64,000 nucleotides of DNA, taken from assembly GCA_002422425.1 (NCBI GenBank), contig DIVG01000006.1, positions 17,814 through 81,813 of the forward strand, given 5' to 3'. A program made the translations under genes and the position numbers. Source of the DNA: Akkermansiaceae bacterium UBA6138. Its GTDB lineage: Bacteria; Verrucomicrobiota; Verrucomicrobiia; Verrucomicrobiales; DEV007. Numbering within the stretch: position 1 is the first letter of the stretch; each line of letters starts with the position of its first letter. The notes beneath the pieces are model-generated. The model searched no databases and was not told the DNA's origin. It worked only from the letters and a program-made list of their open reading frames with translations. Below are positions 61,808-64,000 of this stretch, one piece after another.

Positions 61808-62584
61808 ATGGATCACCGCACCCGCTTCAGACCTTGCATTGACCTCCACGAGGGGCGCGTCAAACAAATCGTCGGCGGCACGCTCGATTCCCCTTCGGAA
61901 ACGCTGAAAACAAACTTCGTGAGCGATCTGCCCCCGTCCTGGTATGCCGATCTCTATGCCCGCGACGGGCTCCGGGGCGGGCACGTCATCAAGCTCGGCC
62001 CGGGCAACGACGAGGCGGCCCGAAGCGCTCTCGCCGCCTACCCCGGCGGGCTCCAGATCGGCGGCGGCATCGCTCCCGGCCATGCCACCCCGTGGCTCGA
62101 GGCGGGCGCCTCGCATGTCATCGCGACCTCATCCCTTTTCGACAGCGAAGGACATTTCCGGGAAGAGCGCCTCTCCGCTCTCGTCGCCGAAGTCGGTGCC
62201 GACCGGCTCGTCATTGACCTGAGCTGCCGTCGTCGCGGCGATTCCTGGATCGTGGCGATGAACCGCTGGCAGACCCTCACCGACCTCAAGATCACCGTCG
62301 CGACTCTTGATGCGCTCGCCTCCTCCTGCGCCGAGTTCCTCATCCACGCGGCCGACGTCGAGGGGAAATGCGATGGCATCGACGAGGCGCTCGTCGTCTT
62401 TCTCGGGCAATGGGCGGGACGTCCCCTCACCTACGCTGGCGGGGCGGCCTCCCTCGCCGATCTCGAATGGGTCGAGCAGCTCAGCGGGGGCAATGTCGAT
62501 CTCACGATAGGCAGCGCCCTCGACATTTTCGGCGGCACCGGCGTAAGCTACGAAGATTGCGTCGCCTACAACCGGGCGCGCTGA
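61808..62584 (+). CDS. hisA: HisA, eukaryotic (HIS6) type ProFAR isomerase
   Basis: A 258-residue (beta/alpha)8 isomerase of histidine synthesis (EC 5.3.1.16) of the type found in fungi and plants. The opening FRPCIDLHEGRVKQIVGGTL (residues 7-26) is nearly the HIS6 signature and differs from the bacterial HisA opening. GGHVIKLGPGNDEAA, QIGGGI and the final GGAASLADLEWVE, TIGSALDIFGG also follow HIS6. The usual bacterial hisA gene order (hisB-H-A-F) is absent: the neighbours are a GT2 and an M16 peptidase. It begins 46 bases after the GT2 gene; a longer frame would overlap it. Confidence 0.9.
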   Translation: MDHRTRFRPCIDLHEGRVKQIVGGTLDSPSETLKTNFVSDLPPSWYADLYARDGLRGGHVIKLGPGNDEAARSALAAYPGGLQIGGGIAPGHATPWLEAGASHVIATSSLFDSEGHFREERLSALVAEVGADRLVIDLSCRRRGDSWIVAMNRWQTLTDLKITVATLDALASSCAEFLIHAADVEGKCDGIDEALVVFLGQWAGRPLTYAGGAASLADLEWVEQLSGGNVDLTIGSALDIFGGTGVSYEDCVAYNRAR

Positions 62585-62677
62585 ATCCACCCCGTCCGAT
62601 TTGCGCGCTTGCCCCTTCACCTGCGAAAGGGGACATTTCCCAGACATATTTCCCCCCACCCGACGCTTTACCCATTC

Positions 62678-64000
62678 ATGATGCTCCGCACCGTCTCCCT
62701 GCTCTGCCTGTTCGCCATTACCGGACTCCCCCGTCTCCTCGGCGCCGCCGACCCCATTCCCCTGCCTCAGGAAGGCAGTGATATTCCCGCCGATCCGGCG
62801 GTGAAATGGGGTGTCCTCGAGAACGGGATGCGCTACGCCATCCTCCCGAACGCCGAGCCGCCGAACCGGGTCAGCATGCGGCTCTTCGTCGATGCCGGCT
62901 CCCTTATGGAAAACGACGACCAGCAGGGGCTCGCCCACTTCCTCGAACACATGGCCTTCAACGGCACGAAGAATTTCCCTCCTGGCGAGATGGTCGAGTA
63001 CTTCCAGCGCCTCGGGATGGGTTTTGGCAATCACACGAATGCCCACACTTCCTTCAACGAGACGGTCTACAAACTCGAACTTCCCAACTCCGACGCAGCC
63101 ATGATCGACGAGGGCATGAAGCTCTTCCGCGACTACGCCGACGGCATGCTGCTACTCCCCGACGAGATCGAAGAGGAGCGCGGCATCATCCTCAGTGAAA
63201 AGCGCGATCGCGACTCGGTCAGCTGGAGGACCTTCGTCGAGCAGATCAAGTTCGCCTTCCCCGAGCAACGCCTCAGCAAACGCATGCCCATCGGCACCGA
63301 CGAAGTCATCAGCGGAGCCCCCCGCGAACGTTTTGTCGACTTTTACGAACACTGGTATACACCCAACCGCATGGCCGTGATCGTCGTCGGTGATGTCGAA
63401 GTCGCCGCCATCGAAAAACTCATCACGACCCACTTTGCCGACATGGCCGTTCGGGAAAAACGCCCCGCCCCGCCCATGGGTGAAATGGCAACGCGCGGCT
63501 TCGCGACCCACTACCATCACGAAACCGAAGCCGGTGAGACCTCCGTCTCGATCGAGGTGCTGAAACCCCGCGTCGATCCGCCCGACAACAGCGAGCGCCG
63601 TCTCTTCGACCTGCACCTGATGCTCGCCGGTCAGATGGTGGACCGCCGCCTCGAGCGCATCGCGAAAGCCGAGGACTCCCCCATCAGCAGCGCGAGCATG
63701 AGAGCGGGCGATTTCTATGACCTTGGCTTTTCCCTCTACAGCTCGATCGACGCCGATTGTAAACCGGAAAACTGGAAAGAAGCCCTCGCTGTAATCGAGC
63801 AGGAGCTGCGCCGCGCCGTCGAGCACGGCTTCACCGAGTCCGAACTGACCGAGGCCAGGGCCAGGCTCCTGCGCATGTATGAAGACGCCGCGAAGCAAAT
63901 GGGCACCCGCCAGTCCCGCCAGCTCGCCGACCAGATCGCTGACCGGCTCGGCTCGCGCCGCATCTTCACCAGCCCGGCCGAAGATCTTCCCCGCGTCACC
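62678..64000 (+). CDS. M16 family zinc peptidase, N-terminal part (3' end outside window)
   Basis: At least 441 residues remain open to the right edge. A signal peptide (about 1-22) precedes the M16 domain, whose inverted zinc motif HFLEH is at 87-91, with the distal Glu in EEERGIILSE (about 166-174). The second M16 (inactive) domain begins near residue 240 (GFATHYHHETEAGETSV). Exported M16 proteins degrade small peptides and act with processing of secreted proteins. There are two adjacent ATG codons at 62678 and 62681; either may be the start. Confidence 0.93.
   Translation, partial: MMLRTVSLLCLFAITGLPRLLGAADPIPLPQEGSDIPADPAVKWGVLENGMRYAILPNAEPPNRVSMRLFVDAGSLMENDDQQGLAHFLEHMAFNGTKNFPPGEMVEYFQRLGMGFGNHTNAHTSFNETVYKLELPNSDAAMIDEGMKLFRDYADGMLLLPDEIEEERGIILSEKRDRDSVSWRTFVEQIKFAFPEQRLSKRMPIGTDEVISGAPRERFVDFYEHWYTPNRMAVIVVGDVEVAAIEKLITTHFADMAVREKRPAPPMGEMATRGFATHYHHETEAGETSVSIEVLKPRVDPPDNSERRLFDLHLMLAGQMVDRRLERIAKAEDSPISSASMRAGDFYDLGFSLYSSIDADCKPENWKEALAVIEQELRRAVEHGFTESELTEARARLLRMYEDAAKQMGTRQSRQLADQIADRLGSRRIFTSPAEDLPRVT

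Overview
The window is GC-rich chromosomal DNA that reads most naturally as a member of the Verrucomicrobiota (PVC superphylum). The evidence is a paired PSD1/DUF1549/DUF1553 cytochrome-type protein and DUF1501 protein, a DUF4159 protein, a lipase-maturation-factor-like membrane protein, a RAYT-type transposase, an eukaryote-type HisA, and few clear Shine-Dalgarno sequences. The taxonomic call is an inference from gene content. No rRNA, CRISPR array, prophage or plasmid backbone was seen, and almost all of the window is ordinary core-genome content.

Layout. 1-1.8 kb: the end of a sensor kinase and a sigma-54-dependent response regulator, separated by an AT-rich inverted repeat. 1.8-5.9 kb (minus): a Fur-family regulator heading sufC-sufB-sufD for Fe-S assembly. 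6-10.5 kb: DUF4159, FHA and hydrolase genes, tRNA-Val(GAC) with a CDS starting 7 bases after it, and an FKBP lipoprotein. 10.6-13.9 kb (minus): ileS-lspA with a 4-base overlap. 14-17.9 kb (plus): an NRAMP-like transporter with altered motifs, a Gfo/Idh/MocA oxidoreductase and a sugar-nucleotide epimerase. 18-22.6 kb (minus): the PSD1/DUF1501 pair. 22.7-28.2 kb: ychF, a TRIC-type channel, a LamG-like protein, a glyoxalase and a lipoprotein amidase behind a repeat-decorated promoter. 28.2-31 kb: a secreted protein with a caspase-like His/Cys pattern, bioB and folP.

31-39.5 kb: an M48 protease with LemA, a TolQ/ExbB-like protein, an SDR, a MidA-type methyltransferase and a class A penicillin-binding protein whose transpeptidase nucleophile position carries Thr. 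39.5-45.1 kb: DUF3147, then a six-gene minus-strand run (OmpA-like, queF, queC, DUF4870, UvrD/Rep helicase, A-type Fe-S carrier). 45.1-50.3 kb: a lipase maturation factor homologue, a small HELTH protein, a phage CII-like regulator, alr and a RAYT transposase with a nearby palindrome. 50.3-55.8 kb: a 3D-domain protein, a CPBP protease, efp, an M50-like membrane protease and a TPR protease. 55.9-60.7 kb: scpA-scpB-pheA and prs-rplY, with a good promoter and terminator around rplY. 60.7-64 kb: a GT2 with a fused C-terminal domain, a eukaryote-type HisA and a truncated M16 peptidase.

Several genes work together: Fur-SufCBD with the IscA-like carrier (Fe-S clusters), QueF-QueC (queuosine precursor), ScpA-ScpB (chromosome condensation), LemA-M48 and many envelope proteins (PBP, amidase, Alr, 3D-domain, OmpA, LspA). 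No clear new multi-gene system was found. The most unusual points are the SxxK-to-TxxK change in the PBP, the eukaryote-type HisA, the secreted His/Cys protein, the tRNA-abutting CDS, the NRAMP-like transporter without its metal-binding motifs and the repeats overlapping the amidase promoter. There is no stretch longer than 300 bases without a gene.
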